Source: Glycine soja (lineage: Eukaryota > Streptophyta > Magnoliopsida > Fabales > Fabaceae). From it: a stretch of DNA of 64,000 nt. Position numbers and translations under genes: made by a program. Each line of letters opens with the position of its first letter. Positions within the stretch are counted from its first letter, which is position 1. The stretch is taken from NCBI RefSeq assembly GCF_004193775.1, contig NC_041019.1:52241928-52305927 (forward strand), written 5' to 3'. Below, one piece after another: positions 25,701 to 37,984 of this stretch. The notes beneath the pieces were generated by a model. It saw only the letters and a program-made list of their open reading frames with translations. It did not search any database and was not told the origin of the DNA.

Positions 25701-26958
25701 ATTTTCTTGAAACATGTTTATATAGTTAACAATTGTGGGGGTAAAAGACTACACCATTTTCAGTTTTCTTGAAATGCATAAAAATGGATATAATTGCAAT
25801 ATGAACCTTTTCAACAATACAGTTATCTACTATCTGCTGTTTTATCATGGTTTCCAACTACTTGCATTGAACATAGTTCATTATGAGTGCTGGAAATCAA
25901 TTTTGCTTGTCCTTTTCAGAAGTGAAATATGGATATTGGTGCTATGAAGGAATATGCTTGTTTTAATGTATGCCACATTAGTGTATCAAATGTAGGCTGT
26001 TGTAGAGGTAGTTTAGCTAGATGTTCAATTTTGCAGGGAGTCTTCTGCAAGGAGCATGAGATACATGCTTGCCTCTGTACTTCTTCGTCTCCTTGGCAGC
26101 CGGGTTGTGCATGAGGATGCAACGGTGAATCCCATGCACTATACTCCATTGAGAAGGGAGGCAGAGTCACATGCTGAAGCTTCTTTTGTAGATTCTTCTG
26201 CTGAGGGCCTGTTTGATCATCTGCTGTTGATTTTGCATGGATTGTTGAGTAGTTCTCCTCCAAGTTGGCTCAGGTCAAAACCTGTTTCAAAGACAACTAA
26301 TGAACCTACAAGGGAATTTTCTGGATTTGAACGTGAGCCATTGGAGGCATTGCAGGTATGATCTTTTAGCCTATGAATGTACAGCTTTTAGTTTGTGACT
26401 GATCCCATGTTATTAAATATAGGAAGGCATTTTATTCTTGATATTATCATCTTGGTGATGCTGATTAGAATGAAAGAATGCAGGCTTCTTACTTTTCTTT
26501 TGGTCTATTGTATAATACAGAATCATCTTGATAATATGCAACTGCCAGACACTATCCGGAGGCGTATCCAAGCAGCAATGCCTCTGCTCCCTCCCTCTAT
26601 GCGGTGCTCTTTCTCATGCCAGCTGCCAACTGTTCCAGCTTCTGCTCTTGTATCTCTTCAACCCAACACTACAAATTCTGGGTTTAACTCCGGCAGTTCA
26701 ACTGTCCCTCAGAGGAACCTGGTTCCATCATCAAGGACTACAACCTCAGGGAAGTCAAAACAGCATGACAATGATTTGGATGTTGACCCTTGGACGCTTT
26801 TAGAAGATGGTGCTGGATCTTGTCCGTCTGCAAGTAATACTGATATCATAGGAAGTGGTGACCGTGTTAATATTCGAGCTGCCAGCTGGCTTAAAGGGGC
26901 TGTAAGGGTGCGACGAACTGACCTTACATATGTTGGTGCCGTGGATGAGGATAGTTGA
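12978..26958 (+). CDS. MED12: Mediator complex subunit 12 (CDK8 kinase module)
   Basis: Coding exons: 12978-13105, 16201-16260, 16547-16652, 17486-17554, 18191-18244, 18414-18521, 19374-19520, 19621-19968, 20089-22499, 22961-25573, 26037-26355 and 26521-26958. They total 6801 nt (2266 aa plus stop); all junctions are GT-AG and phases agree. The start MQRYHAGSCTSAVNNSAIGG and the end RVRRTDLTYVG match plant MED12, whose Arabidopsis protein (CRYPTIC PRECOCIOUS / CENTER CITY) has a similar length of about 2235 aa. The Med12 domain lies near residues 46-110 (PPLTPYKLKC, RLGPPDYHP). An LCEWA motif, the signature of the MED12 LCEWAV region, is at about 568-572, and a basic NLS-like RKAKRQK is near 893. 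By family, MED12 joins MED13, cyclin C and CDK8 in the nucleus to regulate RNA polymerase II, and in plants affects flowering time and embryo patterning. No coding damage is visible. Confidence 0.96.
13643..14909 (-). mobile_element. 5'-truncated LINE (L1-type) in MED12 intron 1, with target-site duplications
   Basis: The minus strand encodes the C-terminal part of a plant LINE polyprotein from 14884 to 13850. It reads in one frame, broken only by one TAG at about 14543-14545. A zf-RVT domain is visible (CPFCRRVEENASHIFIHC and PIWW), preceded by DLWKIKIPSKIAVFAWRMLW and VRFWEDRW. After the stop the element continues through a (TA)n tract (13680-13715) and ends in a poly(A), seen as a T run at 13657-13668. 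Flanking 14-bp direct repeats, atatctatttcttt, lie at 13643-13656 and 14896-14909. The element is therefore a clean insertion of about 1.24 kb, antisense to MED12. It lacks the endonuclease and catalytic reverse-transcriptase parts and is not autonomous. Confidence 0.9.
17600..18095. mobile_element. MITE-like non-autonomous DNA element in MED12 intron 4
   Basis: An AT-rich stretch with ends rich in aagct/agctt motifs in opposite orientation. Left: caaataagctagctta and a 'gtgtttgataaac' stretch. Right: 'accaaacactcg', 'aataagctagttta' and taagctactgatta. The inverted, imperfect ends and 'gtttgataaa / accaaacac' motifs are typical of plant MITEs. The exact termini and a target duplication are not clear. 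Confidence 0.4.
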
Positions 26959-29813
26959 TTAACAAGATTTTTTATTGGTTTGGAGTATGCTAACCCCTCA
27001 TCAGGTGTATTTGTTGTTTCATTGTCCATTATTGATGGCATGACTGGCATGAAGATGTCATTTGGTATTTGCCCTTCCTGTGTTGAAGGGAAGTTGAGGG
27101 GTCGTCAATTTGAGAAACAGGTGAAGGGATGTTTTCTTTGTTGAAGAAAAGTGAAGTTGATGTCCTGGCAAGCTCATCCTGTTGGTTCTAGCCTGGTTGA
27201 CTAACTAACCTGTTGATCACCCTACCCTGGACTTGTGCACTTCCAGACACAGTTCAGTGGTTTGCTGTAAATATAGGATCATTGTTTCAACTTTCCCAAT
27301 TTATTTGATAATATATCTCAAATGATCTGTAGTTGTTCCGTCTAATTCATGTCTCAAGGTGTATGCTCAGTCTGTATCTTTTGGGTCACAGGCACACACC
27401 AGTGCACATGTTCAGTTTTTCTTTTTATATATTTAGAATATCAAAATTATCTGTGCTTTCATCTGGAGAAATGCAGCATTCAATTATTAACTTGCAAGTT
27501 GCAAGTCCAGGGAATTTATAGAGGGTTAAATATGTTTTTAGATCATGTAAAATGGGTAAAGTTTGTTTTTAGTCTTTAAAAAACAATTTGTTTCATTTGT
27601 GAAAACGTGTTAGATGTGATATTTATTCATATAATTAAATTGTCTCCCTTTGGCATCTCATTTATGCAAATAAGGATTACATGACACATTTTTATAAATA
27701 ATGGGTCAAAAGAGGATAATTATTTTTTGAGACACTAAAAGTATCTTATCTTATTTATAGAGATTAAAATTAACTTATAATTAGTTTAGATTAATTACTG
27801 ATTAGCAAGGATCGTTATCATTATTTTTTATGATTGATTTTTGATGACTATGAATTGTGGGTTGACTCAAAAAACAGAATATGCTCATTGTATAGCAGTT
27901 CTGTAATTTTAAATGGATAGAGTATTGGAGCACTTGTCTCCCTGTAACGGTTGAGTTGCATATTTCCTATTCTAAAAACAAACTAGTGGGTTCTATTTCT
28001 GATACAACTCTTTATTAAGAATTGCTTTTATTATAGAAGCAACCCTTATAGCATTATTTTTAACTCTTACGTAATACCTACAATATTCGTTTCTACCGAA
28101 CTTGTTTAGAAACATTGAGAATAAGATGTACGATAAAGATGCTATATTGTCGGGAGATGCCACCAATCATGATTTTATTTGAATGTTGATTAGCAAGTGA
28201 TTTTCATGTTACAAATCACCTGAGACACCGCTAAAGGTACAAGGCAAGATAAATATTTTCATTCTATATTTGATTTGAAAAAAAATAATTGAGATAACAT
28301 AAATTAATTAGACAAGGACGGGAGAAAATTTTAACTTTTTATTATTCAGAAAATTATGGGATAACTTTTTGTTCCAATTATAAAGTAAAGACATATATCC
28401 CTATCACTCTTGTTTCTCAAGTATGAATGGTTAGTTATAACAATTGTATCATGTCATGTATTTTACATTTACATTATCTATTAACAACAAGAATCTTATA
28501 TTATGATATATTTTGAATTCACATTATCTATTGGCTGCAATCATACTATATATCTTGAATTTACATTATTCACTATCTAGTTTATTAGTATATATTTTGT
28601 ATTTTAAATTCTCATATAATATAATAATAATGTAAATTATATTAAGATAATTAATATTAAAAAAGGATACTTTAATAATTTTTATATTATTTTGCTTTTG
28701 TGCTGTCCATTGTTAATTAAATAATACACATTATGATAAATTGTCCTTTAATTTAAATATTTTGTCCGGTACTGTTTTCTTTGTCTTGTAAAATCAAAAG
28801 ATATTTGATTTTTTTAAGTGATCAGTATCACGTAAGCAATAACTTAACTGACTATGTAAACATCCTTGAAATAAACGAGAGAACAAATTTTGAAGTTCTT
28901 TTAATTAGCAAGAATGAAGTAATCATGTTTTATGTTGAACTTGTTGTTTTGGTATTTTTACACATTCGTTCCGCTGCTGTTATTTTAGGGGATGATTTGG
29001 TATGGCGAATTACAATATTAAACAAACATTTGGACCTTTACCTCATGTTATATATATGGAATAAAAAATATATATACATTATGTGTGCTTATGTTCTCAA
29101 TGAAGATTAATCAATATTTTCAATAGAGACAATTTTGTAGTATAGTATGTTACCAAAAAAATATAATTAGGTAATATATTATAATTTAATTAATCAATCC
29201 ACAACGACAGTCTAGGCCGAATTTCATTCAATTCAAGGGACGAAACATTCCACTTCAACAAGTTTTGCAGATTTAGTTGGAGTTAAAAAGTATAACTTAA
29301 TTTATTGTTTTTAAAAAAATTGCGCCAGCGGGCTAGTGTGGCCTATTGCAAGCAAGTTCTTATTGGTCAAACAGAATTCATTCAATGGAGGACGAAATCC
29401 ATTTCCAAATTCAGATGATTATACTTCTTTGACCTTTTTTGTTCATCTAACGTGAATAGGAGTAAAAGTTATCTATATTGTTGATGAGAGAATCAACGGT
29501 TAATTAATATTTCAATATATCTATGATTTGCCATGCATACATGCATGTAATATCAATGGTTGATTTTCTCATCCACAACAAATATTATTTACTTTGGTGA
29601 AGCTGCTCAAAATCTTGCTTAAAGAATGTGAAAACTGTCTTTCTGTCTTTACTGTTTAGCACATTTAACAACTATGATTCACACTGATGCAAGTTAATAT
29701 CTTTTTCGTACAATCATGTACTATCTGTCTTCATTCTACTAAAGATATAGTTTAAGATTGTGGGATGGAAAGCAACACTGTTAGGATGCGATTGTAAAAC
29801 CAAGTTGAGGTTT
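26959..29813. other. MED12 3'UTR and intergenic region between convergent genes
   Basis: MED12 (plus) and the RopGEF gene (minus) converge here, so both 3'UTRs lie within this stretch. The first 350 bp after the MED12 stop are less AT-rich and probably transcribed. The rest is AT-rich with short internal repetition (ttacattatcta-type blocks between 28460 and 28600) and no supported gene. An open stretch at 28781-29110 has no recognisable motif or splice context. Confidence 0.6.
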
Positions 29814-32800
29814 CTAGACATCTCGGTTCCTCATTGATTTATCTACATAAAGAACATCTTCAATCCATGCAACAATGTTGAATGCTAGGCCTTCCAAAAC
29901 TCTTGAATAACTCTCTAGTACTGCTTTCCCCACATCCTGCAAAACATAATCATCATCATTCTTAGTCCATGATCCCAAATTCAAACATATTTACTTTACA
30001 TTAAATAGATGATATTCATATAATAGTGTCCTAAAATGTTCTTCATTTGGTTAAGGGGAAAAAATGATTATGTCATGGCCTTATACTATTTCTCAATGCT
30101 GCACAAATGACACAACTTCATAGATTGGTAAACTTACCCGGTTGTATTGGATCTTGCATGTGTCCAAAGAAGTTTGTGAAAGTTCAGGATATCTTTGCTT
30201 CAGGCAAAGCAATAAGGACTCAGCTCTCTCGGCTAAGGTGTAGTTTTTGTCCTTACAGTCTGTGTCTTCAATGAGATCTTTTACTTTGCTCCATGATGAC
30301 TTTGAATGGCTCAGACAAGCTTTGCGTCTCCACGTGTACATGGACGATTCAACCCTGTCTGCTAGCTCAAGTGCTTCATGTTCAGAACTTATTTTGAGAC
30401 AGTCAAGAAGTTGTTCAGGTGAGAACTTGTCTGCGGTATGCATGTAGTGGTAAATTGAGTCCCCTACACTTGATCTTCCACTCTGAAGAAATTCATGTTT
30501 GAAAAGAGTAAAAGAAGTAACATTAGAGTCTAGTCATTTTCATAAAAATGAAGCGAATGCATATACTATAGTAACATTAACTTGGTCAATCATTGGATTT
30601 TAATGATTAATTTCAAGGGAATAGGCATAAGATTAATAGATCTAATCGGATTTGCCTGCTATTTGTACCTTAATTGAAACTATATCATCTCGTTTTCTAC
30701 AAGACTCAGCTGCTATTATTGGCTTCCATAAAAGGCTTATGAAATTTGATGAAAAATTCCAAGACATTTGCTTTATGGGGTCACATTTAAAGGAATCCTC
30801 AATCACTTGGCAATAGAATTTCAGCTGGAAAAACAAGATGCAGACTTGTTAGAAAAGTAGTTATTTGGAGATTTAGTTACTACCTAGTTGGAGATTAGTT
30901 ACTACTACCTCTATTTCAAATTGATTGATCCTTAAGGTTTTCTCACATAGATTAAGAAAAAATAATTACTCCTAGACAATAGTATTTATTAAGGATCAAT
31001 TTTATTATAAATATCCTTGCTTTCTTTCTTAATTTCTATAAATACATAACTAAATATTTCAACACATCAATGTTTAGGGGACAGCATTGGAATTTGGAAT
31101 AGAAGTTTTAATATTTTATTGAAAATCAATTAACATGATTTTTTTTAATGCTAAAACATCAATCAATTTGGAAATGAGGGACTGTCTGCTTAACTAGTTA
31201 TAATTTGATTGATGCCTATATATGATTTGATGTAATTACCTTTACTCATTCAAGCAATTTTATTTTTCTCTTATCTATCTATAGTCAACCATGTTTCATA
31301 ACAAGACTCATTCTGAGATTTCAACAGAGTTTCAGACTGGGACTTTTAGAAACAGAAATTATTATGTTTAACACTAGGGATCACCAATGAGAACTAACCT
31401 TGGGAAGATTATCTATATATGTTTCTGGGATATCTATTTCTGCAAGAACATTGCTGTTTATTGCCATGGCAGCCTTATGAATTTGATTAGCACAATCCCT
31501 TTTCTCTATCAGGTGCTTTCTTGACTTGTCAGAGAGGCCACCAGGAAGAACACAAGGAACTGGCAGCCACCATTTGTCATCTTTCCTTGGAACATTTTTT
31601 CGGAATGAGGCCCCGCGTAATCGACTCGAATTCCCTGGTATGTTCTCTGCATACCAAAATTCAGTGTCCTTGAAAGTATCTAATATTTCCTGAAAACAAT
31701 ATTATGTTAACAGTTTTAGTCACAAGAAGTCTTGATGAAAACTGAGATGTTACAAGCAAGAAGCAATTGAGATTTGTCTTACTATGAGCATTGTGTCAAG
31801 CTTCTGCAGTGCAGGGAGGTTGACATAGATGTCTGATCTTGGCCTGCTTTTCATCATCTGAAAAAGAGCATCAGATCATGTTACTTACATTTAGAGATGC
31901 CAAACAAGTTGTATTTAAGTTATAATTATGATCATTCAGCAAAACTCACCTCCACAATTGTGCCATCTTCTAAATATTGTGCAGTTGGAGCAAATTCTTG
32001 TATGTAGTCACACACTGATAAAAGAACCTTCATTTCTCTCTTCCACATAGCCTTCTTTTCAGGCTTTAGTGGTTCCAACTTTAAACTTTGTCCAAATACT
32101 GTTGCTGCAGAATTCCCAAATCAAGCACATTCAAGGAAAATAATTTTGACAAACAAATATGAGAAATGCTCACGACTAATACACTCTATAACGCATTCTT
32201 TTCAATGTACTATTATTTTTTTGAAATTTATTGGGACTCATGAAATGATGTAGGTCTAATTTCCTTTTTAATGAGTCTATCATAATTTTGTGATTTCTGA
32301 CAAGGTTTAGCCAAAAATAAAGTGTCTTATCAGACTATGCTATTGAGTATTGATACAGTTAAATTACCATAGAGATTGGTAATGGCATTTGAGATTGTAA
32401 CTGCAGTGCAAACACCTTTCCCACTTCCAGACATGTCTTCTCCCAGCAGAAGCTTTGCAAATCTTTCCTTCATTAATTCAAGCTCGGCTATAATGTGGAC
32501 AAAATTAAGTCAACCACTACTGAAATTTGTAATCATTCAAACTTCAAAGTGTCCTAAAACTTCACAAATAACCACACAAACTATGCAAAGTGCAAACCAA
32601 CCTGAATCAACACAGCCATCAAGTTTATCATCCTTTGAATGCTCACGCAGCTTCATTCCTAGCTTTGAAAGAACATCCTGTTTAGCCCTCCACCGAGAAG
32701 GTGAAGGTTCACTGGCATAGCTGCTCTCGTCTACAGTCTCAGACTCTGAGCTTGTCCATGTTGGGCAATATGCAAAAGAATCTCTACTCATTGGGGAAAA

Positions 32801-32875
32801 AGCAGGAGTATTGGAAGGTGAAGAAGGGTGATACCCCACATCAGAATTTTCATCAAAGTTGGATGATTTGTCCAT
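29814..32875 (-). CDS. ROP guanine-nucleotide exchange factor (PRONE domain), 460 aa
   Basis: Seven coding exons on the minus strand: 32875-32602, 32487-32368, 32104-31950, 31857-31783, 31689-31399, 30482-30138 and 29936-29814. They total 1383 nt with consistent phases and GT-AG junctions. The N-terminal ~90 residues are Ser-rich and variable (start [14 protein letters not shown]). The PRONE domain follows to near the C-terminus: [100 protein letters not shown], then [46 protein letters not shown] and [13 protein letters not shown] proteins catalyse GDP release from ROP/RAC small GTPases at the plasma membrane, acting below receptor kinases in polar growth. The C-terminal tail after the domain is very short (SMRNRDV). 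Which RopGEF clade it belongs to cannot be told here. The intron between 31399 and 30482 contains a possible extra in-phase exon. Confidence 0.93.
30669..30824 (-). other. possible in-phase cassette exon inside the RopGEF gene (52 codons)
   Basis: This segment lies in the intron that separates [11 protein letters not shown] from [11 protein letters not shown]. It is preceded by the acceptor ttttccag and followed by the donor gtacaaat. It is exactly 156 nt and open in the phase 0 of both neighbours. It would insert 52 residues starting [16 protein letters not shown] and ending [10 protein letters not shown]. These residues do not belong to the PRONE domain as I know it, because the two flanking segments are normally contiguous. 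It could be an alternatively spliced exon, an exonised insertion, or an open frame by chance. Confidence 0.4.
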
Positions 32876-33260
32876 CTTAGCTCAAGAATATGTGATTTAA
32901 CTTCTTCAACACCTGCACATAAACATGAAGGTCAAGTCACAAGTTGAGCTTGTGTTTGTGGCCTCTAAATTTCAATACTTCATGATCACTTTGAGACATA
33001 CTATATAGAATGTAAAAGCATCACATAGATAGAACTTAGCTTAAAGCATACAAATCTTCATTCAAATCAAACATAGATATAGAAAACAAAAAGGAGAAAA
33101 AAAAAAGTGAGATCAAAAGAAAAAGCAGAATTTGAATGTTAAATTGTCTTGTCCCAAAAAAGCTCCCTAAGAATGCTTCTTCTGTTGAGACTCAAAATGG
33201 TTCAGTGAAGAACGCAGCAAAGGGTTGTGAACGGAACAAAAAAAAAAGGCAATGTTGGAC
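32876..33260 (-). promoter_or_regulatory. RopGEF 5'UTR region with a probable 5'UTR intron
   Basis: Upstream of the ATG at 32875 the minus strand has an acceptor-like tgtgcag before gtgttgaagaag (about 32917). This suggests a 5'UTR intron, with a first non-coding exon further up near 33150-33250. The ATG at 32875 is preferred because it opens the continuous frame leading into the PRONE domain. Confidence 0.4.
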
Positions 33261-33641
33261 AAATTTCGGAGGTTGAAGCTAACTGAAATTTAAAACTTCA
33301 AAGATAACGGTTGGCCAAAAAGGAAGAAGGGTCCCCCAGCATTCTTTTTCTATGGAACCTTTTAATGTGCCAGATTTGAATTTGAAGTTTGAACTCCTAT
33401 AACTAGTTAGTTAGCATGGTTTGAAACAGTTCCCTCCCAAGCCTTTGTACCTTTACCTTCTTCCCTGAACACTTTCCATGCAAAAAGCAAAATTATTGGC
33501 CTCCTTCTACTGTAATAATAAATTAATCATTGAACTGTCCAACTAAAAAAGACACACCAAGTTGTAGAAATTGCTAAATTCTTGGGTAGATTCGGAGGAC
33601 AAATGCAGGAACTGTACTAGTTGAAAATGAAGCTAAGATAA

Positions 33642-33643
<2 letters not shown>

Positions 33644-33701
<58 letters not shown>
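33644..33701. repeat. (TA)n microsatellite, 58 nt
   Basis: An uninterrupted run of alternating T and A about 770 bp upstream of the RopGEF start codon. It is likely length-polymorphic. Confidence 0.95.
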
Positions 33702-33704
<3 letters not shown>

Positions 33705-33789
33705 AATTAAATACAAGACTTTTGCTTCAGGTGTCAGTGCATAAAATTTAAAATTATAAAAATAAAAAAAAGTTACACATATGATAATT

Positions 33790-34205
33790 GTGTAATTTTC
33801 TTTTTATAATTGTATTTAAATAAAGTTAGATGAAAGTAAGAAAGGAGTTATAAAAAAACTATACAAAATGCGTAAAATATTAGAAAATGTTAGAAAAAGT
33901 CGTTTGCTTATACTTTTGCATAATTATATCTTTTTTTTTTGTTACATTTGTATAATTGTATTTAAGTAAACTTAGAAGAAAGTAAGAAATAAATAGTAAT
34001 ATAAAATTATACAAAATGTAAGAAAATAGAAAGTTGTTTGCATACACTTCTGTATAGTTGTATTTAAACAAACTCAGATGAAGTTAAGAAAGAAATAATA
34101 CAAAATTATACAAAATGCCAAAAATATTAGACAATGGAGAAAGTCGTTTGCATGTACTTTTTTTGAATTTGAAAATATTAGAAAAAGGAAAGTCGTTTGC
34201 ATGCA
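33790..34205. repeat. diverged tandem repeat, about three to four units of ~110-135 bp
   Basis: The motif agtcgtttgc (or agttgtttgc) followed by an a/t-rich 'tataattgtatttaaa...aagaaagtaagaaa...acaaaatg' stretch recurs at about 33898, 34032, 34142 and 34192. The units are clearly related but diverged, and the last is truncated. There is no coding content. The array lies upstream of the RopGEF gene. Confidence 0.7.
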
Positions 34206-36949
34206 TCTGATCACGAAGATAGCCGCCGGCAAAAGTACATAACCCCTACTTTAGACTGAAATTAGTAAGTAATTATTATGATATTTGATTAGTTTCTTTA
34301 TTACGAATTTTAATAATACATTAAATTAGTTCATGAAATTACTTAACTGAATTTCTGAAATTATAAAAATACCATTTTAATTTCTAATATTATTAAACGA
34401 TAAATATTTTATTTCTTGACATTAATAATTATAGTTATTTTAGTTCTTAAAATTATAAAATAAAGATTAAAATCACCTACATAACTACATTTGATAATTT
34501 CATAAATTAAGATGACATTTAGAAACAAAACTAATCGGTGCTGCGTAATTTCAAAAACCCATTTGTTACATTTCACAATTTTTTATTGCATTTCCAAGGG
34601 TACTTCCAATTTTCTATATGAAATGTGTAAAAAGAAACATGTAAGCAAAGTGTAAGTTGGACATCTGTATTAAACACACCTCATTCATGTATGAGGTATG
34701 TGGAAAAATTACATATGTAAAAATAGGACGGACCAATTATAACCAAATGATTGAAAATAAAATACAATCTGAAAATATGTATAGCAAGTTACAGAATTTA
34801 TACATGATTTCCAGCACATTGTCAACGTTTCAGGAGATGAAGACAACATCATAATCATTTCAGTACCTTCACTGTTTTTTTTTTTTGTTGGAAGGCCCTG
34901 CTGAAATATATAAAATACTACTAGTGCGTGCATGCGTCGAACGGCTCTAGAGTTTTATTTTATATATGATTAATAACTTTACATATAACATCAAAGTGTA
35001 ATAGAAAATTTAAATCATCAAGGTAAAAGTAAATCTTTAATAATTTACATTAGTGATAAGATAATAAATAAAAAATAATTACTGTTTAGTCTAAATTTTT
35101 TTATTTTAGACATTAATTTTAGTCATATAGAAATTTATATAAAATATAATCATATTAAAATTATTTTTATAACAATGAACTAAAGAAATTAAATTTCACG
35201 CTTAATAATTTAGATGATAATGTTGTTTCAAATAAATTATTCATCTCATGAGTTAAAGTATAATTTTTCTACTTGTTTTCATTAAAATTATATCCATTCC
35301 TTTGACTTTTACTTTAATTTTTATTTGATATATCAATAAATTTTCATATAAATATCAATATATATAAAATAAAATTTAAATTTTCACAGAAAAAATAAAA
35401 TCTTCAATAGTTTGCATAATTTAAAAGATAATAAATAACAAATAAATAATAATTTCCTTAAAAATTGATTTTAAATATTAATTTATTCATATTTTCTTTG
35501 TTAGATAAATAAAATATTTAATAAATTAATCGATCAGAAAATAATAAATAAGTAAAATTATATTTATATTAAATTATTATAAAAAAGAATTAAAATAAAT
35601 ATAAAAACAATATCATCCCTTTCCAATGATATAAACCAAAAATACCTAAACTTGACTGTGAAAATCATTTTAAAATAATGGCATGACCCAAAAATATTTC
35701 AAATTCAATCCGGTATGATACGACACACGCATGTTATATTGCTAATGACAAATACCCAATACTTTTTCTCTTATATTTTGTCATATACTTAAAATATATA
35801 TGTTGTACTTTTAAATTTCAAATTTAATACATCTCACAACCAACGAAAAGTACAAATTTAGTATGCAGTAAGGACCTAACCTCAAATCCTCTTGAGAAAC
35901 ACAGCACTTGACACCCAACTAAATCAAAGAATAAGATGGACCATAAATGAGACCCAAGTCAAATGACTTCCTAACCTGCAATGAAAAGCAATAAACAATG
36001 GTGAAAAAGTTAAAATGAGATAAAAACATAATCATGTGAGGCGAATAACCAACTATATAACCTGATATTCTCATTTATACATACAAACCCCATGCCATGC
36101 TCACACATAATGATGAGTAGTAGACAGGTGTGCATATGGAATTCTGAGTGAGCATTGCCAGAGTAGTAAATAATAAACATGCTTGACTATCTTTCATTTA
36201 TGTAGGAAGTATTTTCCCCTAACAAATTGAATAATTGCTTACTTTGATGAATATTATTTTCCTTTGATCGTCTTAACCATTATGAGAAGCAACCATTGTT
36301 GTAATACAATATATCAATTCGAGCAAAAGTTAATGACTAAAACAAAACTACAATACTAATAGAATAGAGAGTAAAAGCTAACCACACCAAAATTTATCAA
36401 GGCATGAAGTAACACTAACAACATCATGCCATATGTTTAAGCATTTGCTACTCTTTTCATGCTCGACATCTTCACAAATGTGGAAAGATAAAGAGTCTCA
36501 ATTGATTGAAAAGCCTTTTCACATTGCTTGAATGAACAATCTATAAAAATACTAGCTTTTAAGAGAGGGTTCCCCAAATGCTTGGGTGCTTAGCAATTGG
36601 TATTAGAGTTGGTTGTTGTCTTAAAAAGGTTTACCTACAAAAAGGTTCTAATCATGGAGAGTTCTCGCCACCGAGAAAGTAGAGTTAAGTGTTTCAGAAT
36701 GTGATCTACCAAGATATCAACTCATAAAGGCAATACTATGATAGAGACTTGGATATTATGGAGTGCCTGAGTGCCACATTGAATAGTATGAGATGCTCGG
36801 TGAAGTGTATTTAACTAAACATATCCTTCTCAATATAAACAAAAAAATTATATATCAAAACAAAATTACTACCCTCAAAATCAAAGACAATACAAATTCA
36901 TAAGAATTTTATCCACCTTCTTGATTTAATGTTTCAGATATAAAGCAAT
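34206..36949. other. AT-rich intergenic sequence with a possible LTR-retrotransposon trace
   Basis: No gene is supported. Around 36590-36615 the sequence ttggtattagagttggt resembles the Ty1/copia primer-binding site (consensus tggtatcagagc, complementary to initiator tRNA-Met). It is followed by text typical of copia leader regions, but no LTR pair or coding domain can be seen. Confidence 0.4.
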
Positions 36950-37984
36950 TATGAAAAAAGAGAACCAAAAGTGTGAAAATGGAGAAAATAAAACATACAT
37001 AGGAAGCCATAACACTTTTCAAAATTTAGAATTTTATAATTAATTAATTAATACTTTCATTTATAGATAAGATGATGAAAGTGGAGAAATATTACAGTTT
37101 AAATTTTGAAAATTTAAAAAGTGGAATGTGCAAAGAAACCATAATACCATGCAAAAGAAGTCATAATATTTTCCAATGTTGTAAATAATACTTTAATTTA
37201 TAGATAAGAGTGTTAAAGTGGAGAGAGATGTCCGTTTGAATGTTAAAGAATGGAGCACAAGAAGAAGTCATAACACTTTTAAAATTTTAGGATTTTGTAA
37301 TCAATTAATACTTTCATTTACAAAAAAGAGAATACACATGGAAAAAGATTACCGTTTGAATTTTAAATTTCAAAAGATGGAGTGTACAAAAGAAGTCATA
37401 ATATTTTTTAAATTTTAGAATTTTACAATTAATACTTTCATTTACATACAAGGACATGAAAGTAGAGAGAGAATACAATTTTAATTTTGAATGTTAAAGA
37501 ATGGAGCATACAAAAGAAGTATTAATACTTTTTAAAATTTTATAATTTTATAATTAATGTTTTCATTTATAGACAAGAGTGTGAAAGTGGAGAGAATGAA
37601 GCATAAAGAAGCCATAACACTTTAAAATTTAGAATTTTGTAATTAATGATTTCATATACAAACATGAGTGTGAAAGTGGAGGGATATTACATTTTGAATT
37701 TTAAATTTTAATGACTGGAAACTAGTAAAGAAGACGTAATATTTTTCAAAATATAAATTTTGCAATTAATACTTGCATTTATAGACAAGATGATGAATGT
37801 GGAGAAATATTACCGTTTGAATTTTGAAAATTTAAAAAGTGGGGTGCACAAAGAAACCATAATACCATACAAAAGAAGTTATAACATTTTCAAATGTTGT
37901 AATTAATACTTTAATTTATAGACAAAAGTGTTAAAGTGGAGAGAGGTCGACTTGAATGTTAAAAGAATGGAACACATGGAAGTA
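36950..37984. repeat. repeat array 1 (first part), AT-rich ~110-130-bp units
   Basis: Successive diverged copies of a unit whose recognisable parts are 'agaagtcataata', 'aattttagaattttgtaatta', 'atactttcatttacaaacaag', 'gtgaaagtggagagag' and 'tttgaattttgaattttaaa'. The spacing is mostly 110-130 bp, with some shorter and longer units. The same family occurs at 38563-38940, 44215-46390 and 54290-56100. There is no coding potential. Confidence 0.8.

Noticed and set aside
20204..26263. Numerous minus-strand open frames of 60-115 codons opposite MED12
   Set aside because: They lie antisense to well-supported MED12 exons and have no independent support.
27900..27975. Possible tRNA-derived SINE head (gatagagtattggagcac ... 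acggttgagttgc)
   Set aside because: The match to A and B boxes is poor and no folded tRNA or element borders can be drawn.
28781..29110. Open frame of 109 codons on the plus strand
   Set aside because: The composition is typical of chance AT-rich frames; there is no motif, splice context or duplicate showing conservation.
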